From positions 1 to 14,164 of the forward strand of contig CAMNAE010000013.1 of NCBI GenBank assembly GCA_946530565.1: 14,164 nucleotides of DNA, read 5' to 3'. The notes under the pieces were generated by a model that was not told the origin of the DNA, did no database searches, and saw nothing but the letters and a program-made list of their open reading frames with translations. Position numbers and translations under genes: made by a program. Source of the DNA: an uncultured Oscillibacter sp. GTDB taxonomy: Bacteria > Bacillota > Clostridia > Oscillospirales > Oscillospiraceae. This document shows positions 7,181 to 13,496 of this stretch, in pieces. Position 1 is the stretch's first letter; the number at the start of each line of letters is the position of its first letter.

Positions 7181-7692
7181 GCTTCTTCCTCCTGTTCCTT
7201 GAGATCGACGCCCCTGACGTGGTGCATCCAGGCCGACCAGAGCATCGAGACGATCATCAGCACACCGCCGATCGGCAGTGCGATGTAGGCGATGCTGTAG
7301 GGGATGCGCAAAAGATTCGTCACCTTGCCGGTGCCGGTGAGCTGCGCGTAATAGGAAAACTCCTGCATGCACAGGTAACCGAGGATCAAAAGCTCGAGCA
7401 GCACGTCAAAGCGCTCGATGAGATGGCCGAGAGGCTTCGGAAGCGAGTCGACCAGGATCTCGACGCTCACGTGGGAGCCGTAGCGAAATGCGGCGCTGCC
7501 GCCGATGAAGGTGATCCACATGAAGAGCAGCGCCTGCACCTCTTCCATCCAGGTGATCGGAGAGCGCATGATGTAGCGCTTGAGCACGCCGACAAAGGTG
7601 AGAACGATCAGGAACACCAGAAGGACCATGGTGAACCAGAGATCAAGGTTCCCCAGAACGTGGAGCGCCTTGTTTTGTTTGGGATGATTCAT
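7177..7692 (-). CDS. dctQ: TRAP transporter small permease (DctQ family)
   Basis: A 171-residue membrane protein with four predicted helices, near residues 17-36, 50-68, 92-112 and 130-154, the standard DctQ layout. Family marks are FxGVLKRYIMRSPITWMEEV after helix 1 and the RYGSHVSVEIL segment between helices 2 and 3. It pairs with DctM to make the membrane part of the transporter. An AGGAGG ribosome site lies six bases before the ATG. The gene follows the large UxaA-type subunit after 18 bases and overlaps dctM, so importer and enzyme genes are interleaved in one transcript. Confidence 0.92.
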   Translation of the reverse strand: MNHPKQNKALHVLGNLDLWFTMVLLVFLIVLTFVGVLKRYIMRSPITWMEEVQALLFMWITFIGGSAAFRYGSHVSVEILVDSLPKPLGHLIERFDVLLELLILGYLCMQEFSYYAQLTGTGKVTNLLRIPYSIAYIALPIGGVLMIVSMLWSAWMHHVRGVDLKEQEEEA

Positions 7693-7710
7693 GTGCTGCC
7701 TCCTCTAAGA

Positions 7711-8874
7711 TCAGACATAGTTGCACACGCGGGCAATGGCCATTTCCATAAAGCCCAGGGACTCCGACTTCGTCATCTTTCCGCTGGCGACCGCGCAGAC
7801 CTCGGCGAGCAGCGCCTCGGCGGTTGCGGGCATCGCCTCGGGCGCCTCGAGCAGGCCGCTGGCGTCGAAGTCGAGGTTGTCACGCATTTTTCCGAAGGTG
7901 ATCGGATTTGCCGTGAGCTTGATGACCGGGGCGACGGGGTTGCCGGTGGGCGTGCCGCGGCCGGTCGAGAAGACGACGATCTGGCAGCCGCCGGCGACCA
8001 TGCCGGCGACCGACGAGGGGTCATTGCCCGGGGTATCCATGATCACAAGGCCCTCTTTTGTTTTGAGCTGCTTTGCGTAGTCGTACACGTTGGAAACCGG
8101 GCGGTGGCCTCCCTTGTGGATACAGCCGAGGGATTTTTCTTCGAGCGTCGTGAGGCCGCCGGCCTTGTTGCCGGGCGAGGGGTTGCCCTCGCGCGGATCG
8201 GAGCCGACCTGACGCATGGCTTTTTCATAGCGATGGACGATCTCGAGGATGCGGTCGTGCACCTCGGGCGTTTTGCCGCGCCTGGCAAGCAGGTGCTCAG
8301 CCCCGATGAACTCGGTCGTCTCGGAGAGCACGGCCGTGGCGCCGGCGTCGACGAGCCGGTCGCAGACCTCGCCGATCAGCGGATTTGCCGCAAGGCCGCT
8401 CGTGGGGTCGCTGCCGCCGCACTCGGTGCCGAGGATCAGCTCGGAGAGCGGGAACTCCTCGCGCCGCAGCTCAGAGGCTTCCTGCGCAAGCTCCCGCGCC
8501 GCGCGGGTCGCCTGCTCGACGGTCGCGATCGTGCCGCCGCACTCCTGGATGATGAACTTGCGCAGAGGCTTGTTCGTGCGCGCGGCGATCGCCTCGGTCA
8601 CAAGGTCCATCTGGCAATTCTCGCAGCCCAGCGAGACCACGACCGTCGCGTAGATGTTGGGATTGGCCGCAAAGCCGGCCATCACGTCCATCGTGAGCTC
8701 CTGATCCGGCGGCACCTGCGCACAGCCATTCTGGTTGTGGAAGGTGATCGCGCCCTCGACTTGGGAGGCGATCACGCGTGCGGTGTCGGAAGCGCACACG
8801 GACGCCGGAAGGATCAGAATGTGATTGCGGATACCGACGCGCCCGTCGGGCCGCCTGTAGCCCCAGAAAGTCAT
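7711..8874 (-). CDS. UxaA-family (hydro)lyase, large catalytic subunit
   Basis: A 387-residue homologue of the catalytic C-terminal part of altronate/galactarate dehydratases (UxaA, GarD). Seen directly: GYRRPDGRVGIRNH near the start, GCENC (83-87), GTECGGSDPTSGLAANP (149-165), LSETTEFIGAEHLLARR (183-199), EGNPSPGNKAGGLTTLEEKS (229-248) and STGRGTPTGNPVAPVIK (303-319). Conserved Cys residues (84, 87, 112, 152, 251) could bind the metal centre; these enzymes are iron- or divalent-metal-dependent. The usual fused N-terminal SAF domain is absent and is supplied by the gene 13 bases upstream. The known two-subunit member of this family is sulfolactate sulfo-lyase SuyAB; split altronate dehydratases also occur. 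Dehydration of an aldonate to a 2-keto-3-deoxy acid is favoured, and sulfolactate cleavage to pyruvate and sulfite is the alternative. AGGAGG precedes the ATG. Confidence 0.88.
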   Translation of the reverse strand: MTFWGYRRPDGRVGIRNHILILPASVCASDTARVIASQVEGAITFHNQNGCAQVPPDQELTMDVMAGFAANPNIYATVVVSLGCENCQMDLVTEAIAARTNKPLRKFIIQECGGTIATVEQATRAARELAQEASELRREEFPLSELILGTECGGSDPTSGLAANPLIGEVCDRLVDAGATAVLSETTEFIGAEHLLARRGKTPEVHDRILEIVHRYEKAMRQVGSDPREGNPSPGNKAGGLTTLEEKSLGCIHKGGHRPVSNVYDYAKQLKTKEGLVIMDTPGNDPSSVAGMVAGGCQIVVFSTGRGTPTGNPVAPVIKLTANPITFGKMRDNLDFDASGLLEAPEAMPATAEALLAEVCAVASGKMTKSESLGFMEMAIARVCNYV

Positions 8875-8887
8875 AAATGCCGCCTCC

Positions 8888-9163
8888 TTACAGTGCTTCG
8901 CGGTTGTTCAGGACGTTGTGGACATGCACATGCGTCCCGGCGGGGATGTCGCACGCGGCAAGGCCGATGTGCTCGCCGTACTTGATGACCGGCGCCCCGG
9001 CCGGGATATCACAGCGTGCGATCTTGTGATAGGGCGGAATGTCGCTCTGCGCCGTAATGCTGCCCTCGATGCCCGCGCCGCGGAAGGTGATCGTGTCACC
9101 CTTTTGAACAGCGCCCAGTACAACGGCGACGTTGTCTTTCGCGTCGATGACCGTAGCTTTCAT
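8888..9163 (-). CDS. UxaA-family small subunit (SAF domain)
   Basis: A 91-residue protein equal to the N-terminal SAF domain of UxaA-type dehydratases. It shows DNVAVVLG near the start, PPYHKIARCDI and IKYGEHIG in the middle, and the HVHVHN motif near residues 78-83 that is typical of the metal/substrate region in this family. In most altronate dehydratases this domain is fused to the catalytic part; here it is a separate gene 13 bases upstream of the large subunit, so the two should assemble into one enzyme. SuyA, the small subunit of sulfolactate sulfo-lyase, has the same size and layout, so the reaction is left open. GGAGGAG precedes the ATG, right after the dctP hairpin. Confidence 0.87.
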   Translation of the reverse strand: MKATVIDAKDNVAVVLGAVQKGDTITFRGAGIEGSITAQSDIPPYHKIARCDIPAGAPVIKYGEHIGLAACDIPAGTHVHVHNVLNNREAL

Positions 9164-9184
9164 GCTCTCTCCTCCGTAATAAAA

Positions 9185-9229
9185 GCACCGGGAGGTGCAG
9201 GCGCCGTTTACCCCTGCCCCTCCCGGGTG
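9185..9229 (-). terminator. Hairpin with U tract between dctP and the UxaA small subunit
   Basis: Arms 9185-9201 and 9213-9229 pair with one mismatch and one bulge. On the minus strand the stem is followed at once by TTTTATT and then the ribosome site of the next gene. It is a credible intrinsic terminator inside the operon. Partial termination here would make more binding protein than enzymes and permeases, a common arrangement for transporter operons. Confidence 0.75.
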
Positions 9230-9267
9230 TCAAAGTCCTGTGATGATGGTCGTTTCGCTGCTGTGCC

Positions 9268-10371
9268 TCAGGCGATCCAGCTGCGGATGTTCTCGTAAAG
9301 GCCTTCGCTCCAGTTGGCGGTCACGTCCGCGTTGGAGTAGATCTTCAGAGCGGCATCCTTGAAGCGGGCGAGCTCGGCGTCATCGGGATAGATGATCTCA
9401 ACGCCGTTGGCCTCCATGTCGGACATGTACTGCTCGATCATCTCGTCCTGCTTCTGGTTGTTGAAGAGGCCAGCCTCGTCGCCGGTCTCGCAGAGGATCT
9501 GCTGCTGCTCAGGGGTCAGGCTCTGGAACCAGTCCTCGCTGGTGATCCACTGGACCGGCATGCGGATGTAGTCGATCATGGTGATGTACTTGGCAACTTC
9601 ATAGTAGGCCTGACCGTAAAGGGTCGCCATGGGGTTCTCCATACCGTCGATCGTGCCCTGCTGGGTCGCAGTATAGACGTCGCCGAGCGCCATCGCGGTC
9701 GGGGCAGCACCCATCTCCTCCCAGGTCTTCATCTGCATCACATTATTCGGGGTGCGGATGATGAGGCCGTTGAGGTCGTCGAGCGTGCGGACGGGCTTGG
9801 TGGTCATGAGCTCACGGACGCCGTAGGCCCAGTTGCCGGTCACGATGCGCAGACCGTTCGCGGCGAGCTGATCGATCTGGGACTGCCACCAGTCGGTCTC
9901 GAGCAGCTTGAAGTACTGATCCCAGTTGTCGTAGATGTAGGGCGCGGAGACGATGCTCATCTCGGGAGCGCCGTAGTCGGCCCAGAAGGAGCCATCGCCG
10001 ATGTGGATGACGCCCTCGCCCATCTGCATCTGGTCAACGAGGTCGGTCTTGGAGCCGAGCTGGCTGGAGGGGAAGAGCTCTACGGTCATGCTGCCGCCGG
10101 AGCGCTCTTCGATCAGGCGCGCCCACTCGTTGGCGGCCAGGTCCGTCGGCTCACCGGGGTTGTTCTCATAGGCGATCTGGACGACCACCTTATCGGCCGC
10201 AGGAGCGGGCGTGGAGGTGCTGCTCGCAGCGGGAGCGGATGAAGATGCCGCGGGAGCGCTGGAGCTGCTGCCGGAGGATGCCGCGGGAGCACTGGAGCTG
10301 CTGCCGCCGCATGCGGTCAGGCTGATCGCCATCGCCGCGGTCAGAAGGAGCGCAAGGGTTCTCTTTTTCAT
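9268..10371 (-). CDS. dctP: TRAP transporter substrate-binding lipoprotein (DctP family)
   Basis: A 367-residue exported lipoprotein that captures the substrate outside the membrane for DctQM. The signal peptide ends in LTAC-GG, with Cys21 as the lipidation site. Residues 22-60 are a Ser/Ala/Pro linker containing an 11-residue duplication. The DctP fold follows: AYENNPGEPTDLAANEWARLIEERSGG, FPSSQLGSKTDLVDQMQMGE, then NGLIIRTPNN, whose Arg206 is placed like the arginine that binds the substrate carboxylate in this family, and GTIDGMENP (239-247). The ligand is therefore probably a carboxylic acid, but the exact acid cannot be read from sequence. AAAGGAG lies nine bases before the ATG. The gene follows the GntR regulator after 52 bases. 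Confidence 0.93.
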   Translation of the reverse strand: MKKRTLALLLTAAMAISLTACGGSSSSAPAASSGSSSSAPAASSSAPAASSTSTPAPAADKVVVQIAYENNPGEPTDLAANEWARLIEERSGGSMTVELFPSSQLGSKTDLVDQMQMGEGVIHIGDGSFWADYGAPEMSIVSAPYIYDNWDQYFKLLETDWWQSQIDQLAANGLRIVTGNWAYGVRELMTTKPVRTLDDLNGLIIRTPNNVMQMKTWEEMGAAPTAMALGDVYTATQQGTIDGMENPMATLYGQAYYEVAKYITMIDYIRMPVQWITSEDWFQSLTPEQQQILCETGDEAGLFNNQKQDEMIEQYMSDMEANGVEIIYPDDAELARFKDAALKIYSNADVTANWSEGLYENIRSWIA

Positions 10372-10406
10372 AGTGTGTTTCTCCTTTTCTTCGCGTTAGT
10401 GTGTTT
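10371..10406. repeat. Direct repeat flanking the dctP ribosome binding site
   Basis: TAGTGTGTTT occurs at 10371-10380 and again, unchanged, at 10397-10406. The first copy overlaps the dctP start codon and the AAAGGAG lies between the copies. It may be a chance duplication or a small leader element; nothing else supports a function. Confidence 0.6.
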
Positions 10407-10423
10407 ATCCTTCCACGCGCCAT

Positions 10424-11110
10424 TTACGTGTGCAGCGCGGCTGGAATCGAAGTGAGTGCAATCACGTCCGTGTCCGGCAGAAGGCCGAGAGAGCCGTATG
10501 TCAGATCGCGGGAGTGCAAGATATGCTCACGTGAGAGCTGCTCGACCGCGGCCTCGTCGCCCGCGAGCATGAGCTCCAAAAGGCGGATATGCTCAAGGCG
10601 GCTCTCGTGGATCTGCGGGGGATTGACCTTGGTGCTGAAGCGAATGCGCTGGTCGTGGTCATAGATGCTGCGCAGTGCGGCGCGCAGGAAGGGGTTCGGG
10701 TAAGCCGCCACGATCCCTGCGTGCAGCTCACCATCGAGCGTCATGAGCAGGTAGTCCTGCTCGGGACTTCCGCCCTTTGCCTCGATCATTCGCCGATGCA
10801 TGCTCTCAAGCCAAGCGCGGCTTGCACAGGTGACCGCGCGGCGAGTCATATAGGGCTCGTTCAACAGCCGTACCTCGTATACGGCGCTGACCTGCTCGCG
10901 CGTGATCGGCGTGACAAAAGTGCCCTTGCGCGGATAGGTCTGCACAAAGCCCTCATCCTCGAGCCGTGCGAGTGCCTCGTGCACCGGCGTGCGCGAAATG
11001 CCGAGCTGCAGCTGAAAATCCTTTTCGGAGACATCGGCCATCGGCGGAAGCTCCCCGTAGATGATGCGCTCTTTGATGAAGTTGTAGGCGATCTCTTTTT
11101 TTTCTGACAT
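10424..11110 (-). CDS. GntR-family transcriptional regulator with FCD domain
   Basis: A 228-residue regulator that probably represses the TRAP operon until its ligand (the imported acid or an intermediate) binds. Residues 3-68 form the winged helix (VSEKDFQLQLGISRTPVHEALARLEDEGFVQ, then YPRKGTFV as the wing). Residues about 75-205 are the all-helical FCD domain; Asp126, His130, His174 and His196 or His199 sit where FCD proteins bind a metal that helps hold carboxylate ligands. The ATG at 11110 is chosen over the upstream in-frame start because it is preceded by GGGAGG eight bases away and begins at the domain edge. It is the first gene of the minus-strand operon, with dctP 52 bases downstream. 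A palindrome (11156-11167) near its predicted start point suggests self-control. Confidence 0.9.
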   Translation of the reverse strand: MSEKKEIAYNFIKERIIYGELPPMADVSEKDFQLQLGISRTPVHEALARLEDEGFVQTYPRKGTFVTPITREQVSAVYEVRLLNEPYMTRRAVTCASRAWLESMHRRMIEAKGGSPEQDYLLMTLDGELHAGIVAAYPNPFLRAALRSIYDHDQRIRFSTKVNPPQIHESRLEHIRLLELMLAGDEAAVEQLSREHILHSRDLTYGSLGLLPDTDVIALTSIPAALHT

Positions 11111-11155
11111 GCCGGCCGCCTCCCTGTACACGATTAAAAAGCAATTGAAATACAT

Positions 11156-11167
11156 CTGATATATCAG
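11156..11167. promoter_or_regulatory. Candidate GntR operator (perfect palindrome)
   Basis: CTGATATATCAG is a perfect 12-base palindrome about 46 bases before the regulator start and at roughly +7 to +18 of the predicted transcript. FadR-subfamily GntR proteins bind short A/T-centred palindromes of this size, so repression by blocking elongation or initiation is plausible. Assignment rests on position and symmetry only. Confidence 0.55.
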
Positions 11168-11180
11168 TCTTTTCGTGAGT

Positions 11181-11209
11181 ATCTTAATCAATTCACTCCG
11201 AAAAATCAA
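11181..11209 (-). promoter_or_regulatory. Predicted promoter of the GntR-TRAP operon
   Basis: On the minus strand TTGATT (11209-11204) and TAAGAT (11186-11181) are separated by 17 bases, the optimal spacing for the housekeeping sigma factor. Transcription would start near 11174, giving a leader of about 64 bases that contains the palindrome and the GGGAGG site. Confidence 0.6.
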
Positions 11210-11279
11210 CTGACAAATTCTCTAAACTTGCACACTCCACTTTAGGCACATTGATGAAGCGCTCTATGCCTTCCGGCAG

Positions 11280-11303
11280 TTTTTGATCGCTATGGATCAA
11301 AAA
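11280..11303. repeat. 9-bp inverted repeat next to the rnc terminator
   Basis: TTTTTGATC (11280-11288) and GATCAAAAA (11295-11303) flank six bases. It sits just beyond the rnc hairpin and about 70 bases upstream of the GntR promoter. It could be a second weak terminator for rnc transcripts (T-rich outer arm) or a regulator site. The rest of 11210-11364 shows no gene. Confidence 0.6.
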
Positions 11304-11309
11304 TGTGCA

Positions 11310-11351
11310 AAACGCGCGGAGGATCGCTTTCCCGCGATCCTCCGCGCGTTT
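11310..11351 (-). terminator. Strong terminator after rnc
   Basis: Arms 11310-11327 and 11334-11351 are an 18-bp perfect, G+C-rich stem with a six-base loop, 14 bases past the rnc stop. On the minus strand it runs into a TTT...TTTTT-containing stretch. It should end the plsX-acpP-rnc transcript and insulate the TRAP operon. Confidence 0.88.
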
Positions 11352-11364
11352 GCTTTTATGTCAT

Positions 11365-12057
11365 TCAGGCATGCTCTTCCCCGCTCACATGCTCGAGCGC
11401 GGCTTTGGCGGCGTTCTGCTCCGCCTCTTTCTTGCTGCGGCCCTCACCGGAGCCGACGACAGCGCCGCCGAGCAGGACCTCGGCTGTAAAGCGCTTGTCG
11501 TGATCGGGGCCGTGCTCGCCGGTCATGCGGTACAAAAGCGCGCGCTCCGGCTTGCGCTGGGCGATCTCCTGCAGCTCGGTCTTGTAGTCCCGGCGGCGCT
11601 CCTCGACGAGCTCCTCGCGCTCGGCGTCGAGAAGGCAGCGGTGGATGAGCGCGGAGGCCTCGGCGATGCCGCCGTCGAGATAGACCGCGGCGATGATCGC
11701 CTCGACCGCGTCGGCCAGGATCGAGGCGCGGGTCCGGCCGCCGCCGGCCTCCTCACCGCGCCCGAGGCGCAGATACTCGCCCAGGTGCAGCTTCTGCGCG
11801 ACCTCGTGCAGGCTCTCCTCGCGCACGAGCGCGGCCCGGATGCGCGTGAGATCACCCTCGGGCAGATCCGGATGCTCGGCGAAGAGGAACTCCGCCGTCA
11901 CGAAGCCCAGCACGCTGTCGCCCAGAAACTCCAGACGCTCGTTGCTGCGCACATGGGCGCCGCGGTGCTCGTTGGCATAGGAGCTGTGATTGAGCGCCTC
12001 GCTTAAAAGCGCATGGTTTTGAAAGTGGTAGCCCAGACGCTGCTCCAGTGCCTGCAT
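11365..12057 (-). CDS. rnc: Ribonuclease III
   Basis: A 230-residue endonuclease that cuts double-stranded RNA, including rRNA precursors. The RNase III signature NERLEFLGDSVL is at residues 39-50. The metal-binding acidic residues Glu43, Asp47, Asp116 and Glu119 are all present (E. coli equivalents of the last three include D45 and E117). Residues about 157-226 form the double-stranded-RNA-binding domain, ending in GRSKKEAEQNAAKAAL. Length is normal. It follows acpP after 87 bases that contain a stem-loop and has its own GGGGGC-type ribosome site. In many Firmicutes smc and ftsY follow rnc; here a terminator and the GntR-TRAP operon follow instead. Confidence 0.95.
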   Translation of the reverse strand: MQALEQRLGYHFQNHALLSEALNHSSYANEHRGAHVRSNERLEFLGDSVLGFVTAEFLFAEHPDLPEGDLTRIRAALVREESLHEVAQKLHLGEYLRLGRGEEAGGGRTRASILADAVEAIIAAVYLDGGIAEASALIHRCLLDAEREELVEERRRDYKTELQEIAQRKPERALLYRMTGEHGPDHDKRFTAEVLLGGAVVGSGEGRSKKEAEQNAAKAALEHVSGEEHA

Positions 12058-12091
12058 GAAAAAGCCCCCTTGTTTTGTGTTCCGGTAAGAC

Positions 12092-12119
12092 GCCCGCAGC
12101 CTCGGACGAGGCTGCGGGC
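12092..12119 (-). other. 12-bp stem-loop between acpP and rnc
   Basis: GCCCGCAGCCTC (12092-12103) pairs perfectly with 12108-12119 around a GGAC loop, 25 bases after the acpP stop. No proper U tract follows on the minus strand (only TCTTACC), so it is either a weak terminator letting some transcription reach rnc or a stem that RNase III itself could cut. Confidence 0.7.
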
Positions 12120-12144
12120 CTTCAGTTTATGATAACGTTCTCTC

Positions 12145-12390
12145 TCAGCCCAGCTTGGAGGCGAGGAAGTTCACGACGTCACCCACGGTCTTCAGCTCCG
12201 CGAGCTCGTCCTCCTGGACCTCGCCGATCTCGAATTCCTCTTCCAGTCCCATCACCAGGTCCACAAGATCCACGGAATCGGCGCCAAGGTCCTCTTCGAA
12301 AGTGGTCTCATAGGTGATCGTCTCGGGTGCCACGGTAAACTGCTCAACGATCATCTCCTGCAGCCTGCTGAAAATCTGTTCCGGTGTCAT
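12145..12390 (-). CDS. acpP: Acyl carrier protein
   Basis: An 81-residue acidic carrier protein for fatty-acid synthesis. Ser39 in GADSVDLVDLVM is the attachment point of 4'-phosphopantetheine; Val replaces the more usual Leu after it. The four-helix pattern, the high Glu/Asp content and the length all match the family. The start at ATG 12390 is preferred over the open frame to 12429: AAGGAG lies 11 bases before it, and the predicted transcript starts just upstream. It lies between plsX and rnc, as in many Firmicutes, but with no fabD/fabG in between, and has its own promoter. Confidence 0.95.
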   Translation of the reverse strand: MTPEQIFSRLQEMIVEQFTVAPETITYETTFEEDLGADSVDLVDLVMGLEEEFEIGEVQEDELAELKTVGDVVNFLASKLG

Positions 12391-12446
12391 GAAAGAAATC
12401 ACTCCTTGGTCATACTGTGGCGGCAACACCTCTGCCGCGCGTCAAC

Positions 12447-12475
12447 ATGATACGGCATTGCGGCGGCAGTGTCAA
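12447..12475 (-). promoter_or_regulatory. Strong sigma-A-type promoter for acpP-rnc
   Basis: On the minus strand TTGACA (12475-12470) and TATCAT (12452-12447) are separated by exactly 17 bases. It lies in the plsX-acpP gap, just past the plsX stop. Transcription would start near 12440 and give acpP a short leader. This would allow the very abundant ACP to be made in excess over PlsX. Confidence 0.78.
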
Positions 12476-12482
12476 TAGCTCT

Positions 12483-13496
12483 TTACGGATTATTTTCAAC
12501 GCGCATCCAGGCGATGTTCTCCTCGACCTGCGCAATGAAGCCGCTCTCGACGAACTCCTGCGCCCGGCGGATCGCGTTGTGGAAGGCCCGCGCGTCAGAG
12601 GCGCCGTGTGCCTTGATCACGCACTTCGAGATACCGAGGAAGGGCGTGCCGCCGACCTCGGAGGGATCGAGCAGCTTTTTCATCCCGGAAAGATCGCTCC
12701 TGACGAGCGCGCCGGCGATTTTGCCCTTCGTGCTGCCGTAGAAGACACCCTTGAGCTTGCCCATCAGCATTTTCGCCGTGCCCTCGATGCTCTTGAGCAT
12801 CACGTTGCCGGAAAAGCCGTCGGCCACGAGCACGTCGCACTTGCCGGCAAAGGCGTCGGTGCCCTCGACATTGCCGACGAAGTTGAGCCGGCCCGCCTCA
12901 TGCGCCGCGGTCAAAAGCGCGTGCGTCTCGCGCCGGAGGTCGTCGCCCTTCTCGCTCTCGGCGCCGATGTTCAAAAGACCGACACGGGGATTTTCAATGC
13001 CCTGTATGCGCTGCATGTAAAAGCTGCCGAGATAGGCGAACTGCAGAAGATACTCGCTCGTGCACATGGCGTTCGCGCCGCAGTCGCAGAGGATGAATTT
13101 GCCCGTCGCGCTCGGGAGCACAGGGCCCATCGCGGCGCGGCGGATGCCCTTGATGCGCTTGGTGACGAGCGTCGCGCCCGCGAGCAGTGCGCCGGTGGAG
13201 CCGGCGGAGACGAAGGCGTCCGCCGCCCCGGTTTTGAGCGCGGTCAGGCCCACGGTCAGTGATGAGTCCTTTTTGACACGGAACGCGGTCGCCGGGTCGT
13301 CCGCGATCTCCACGACCTCGCTCGCCTCGAGCAGCGAAGCGTTTTCGGGCAGCGCGCCGCCCGCGGCGCTCAGGATGTCGTCTTTTCTGCCGCAGAGCAC
13401 GATCTCGGCGGCGCCGTCCTTCGCGGCGGCAAGTGCGCCCTGAACGGGCGCGAGCGGGGCGTTGTCACCGCCCATGCAGTCGATGATGATCTTCAT
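12483..13496 (-). CDS. plsX: Phosphate acyltransferase PlsX
   Basis: A 337-residue enzyme that converts acyl-ACP and phosphate to acyl-phosphate, the acyl donor for PlsY in phospholipid synthesis; it acts at the inner face of the membrane. It begins with MKIIIDCMGGDNAP, the family's opening motif with Cys in place of the common Ala. It continues with SAGSTGALLAG, GANAM near the middle, LLNIGAESEKGD, and NFVGNVEGTD...DVLVADGFSGNVMLKSIEG, all typical of PlsX. Its start overlaps the trmFO stop by four bases (ATGA), so the two are probably translated together. Confidence 0.95.
   Translation of the reverse strand: MKIIIDCMGGDNAPLAPVQGALAAAKDGAAEIVLCGRKDDILSAAGGALPENASLLEASEVVEIADDPATAFRVKKDSSLTVGLTALKTGAADAFVSAGSTGALLAGATLVTKRIKGIRRAAMGPVLPSATGKFILCDCGANAMCTSEYLLQFAYLGSFYMQRIQGIENPRVGLLNIGAESEKGDDLRRETHALLTAAHEAGRLNFVGNVEGTDAFAGKCDVLVADGFSGNVMLKSIEGTAKMLMGKLKGVFYGSTKGKIAGALVRSDLSGMKKLLDPSEVGGTPFLGISKCVIKAHGASDARAFHNAIRRAQEFVESGFIAQVEENIAWMRVENNP

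Noticed and set aside
7219..8985. 588-codon plus-strand open frame
   Set aside because: It lies opposite dctQ and the UxaA large subunit, which have clear family motifs and ribosome sites. The plus product is low-complexity (Arg/His/Asp/Gly-rich), as expected of an antisense frame in G+C-rich DNA.
11111..11209. N-terminal extension of the GntR regulator
   Set aside because: It would place the start upstream of the predicted transcription start and the operator-like palindrome, and the extra residues fall outside the winged-helix domain.
12417..13262. Plus-strand open frame opposite plsX
   Set aside because: PlsX is unmistakable on the minus strand; the plus product has no family character.
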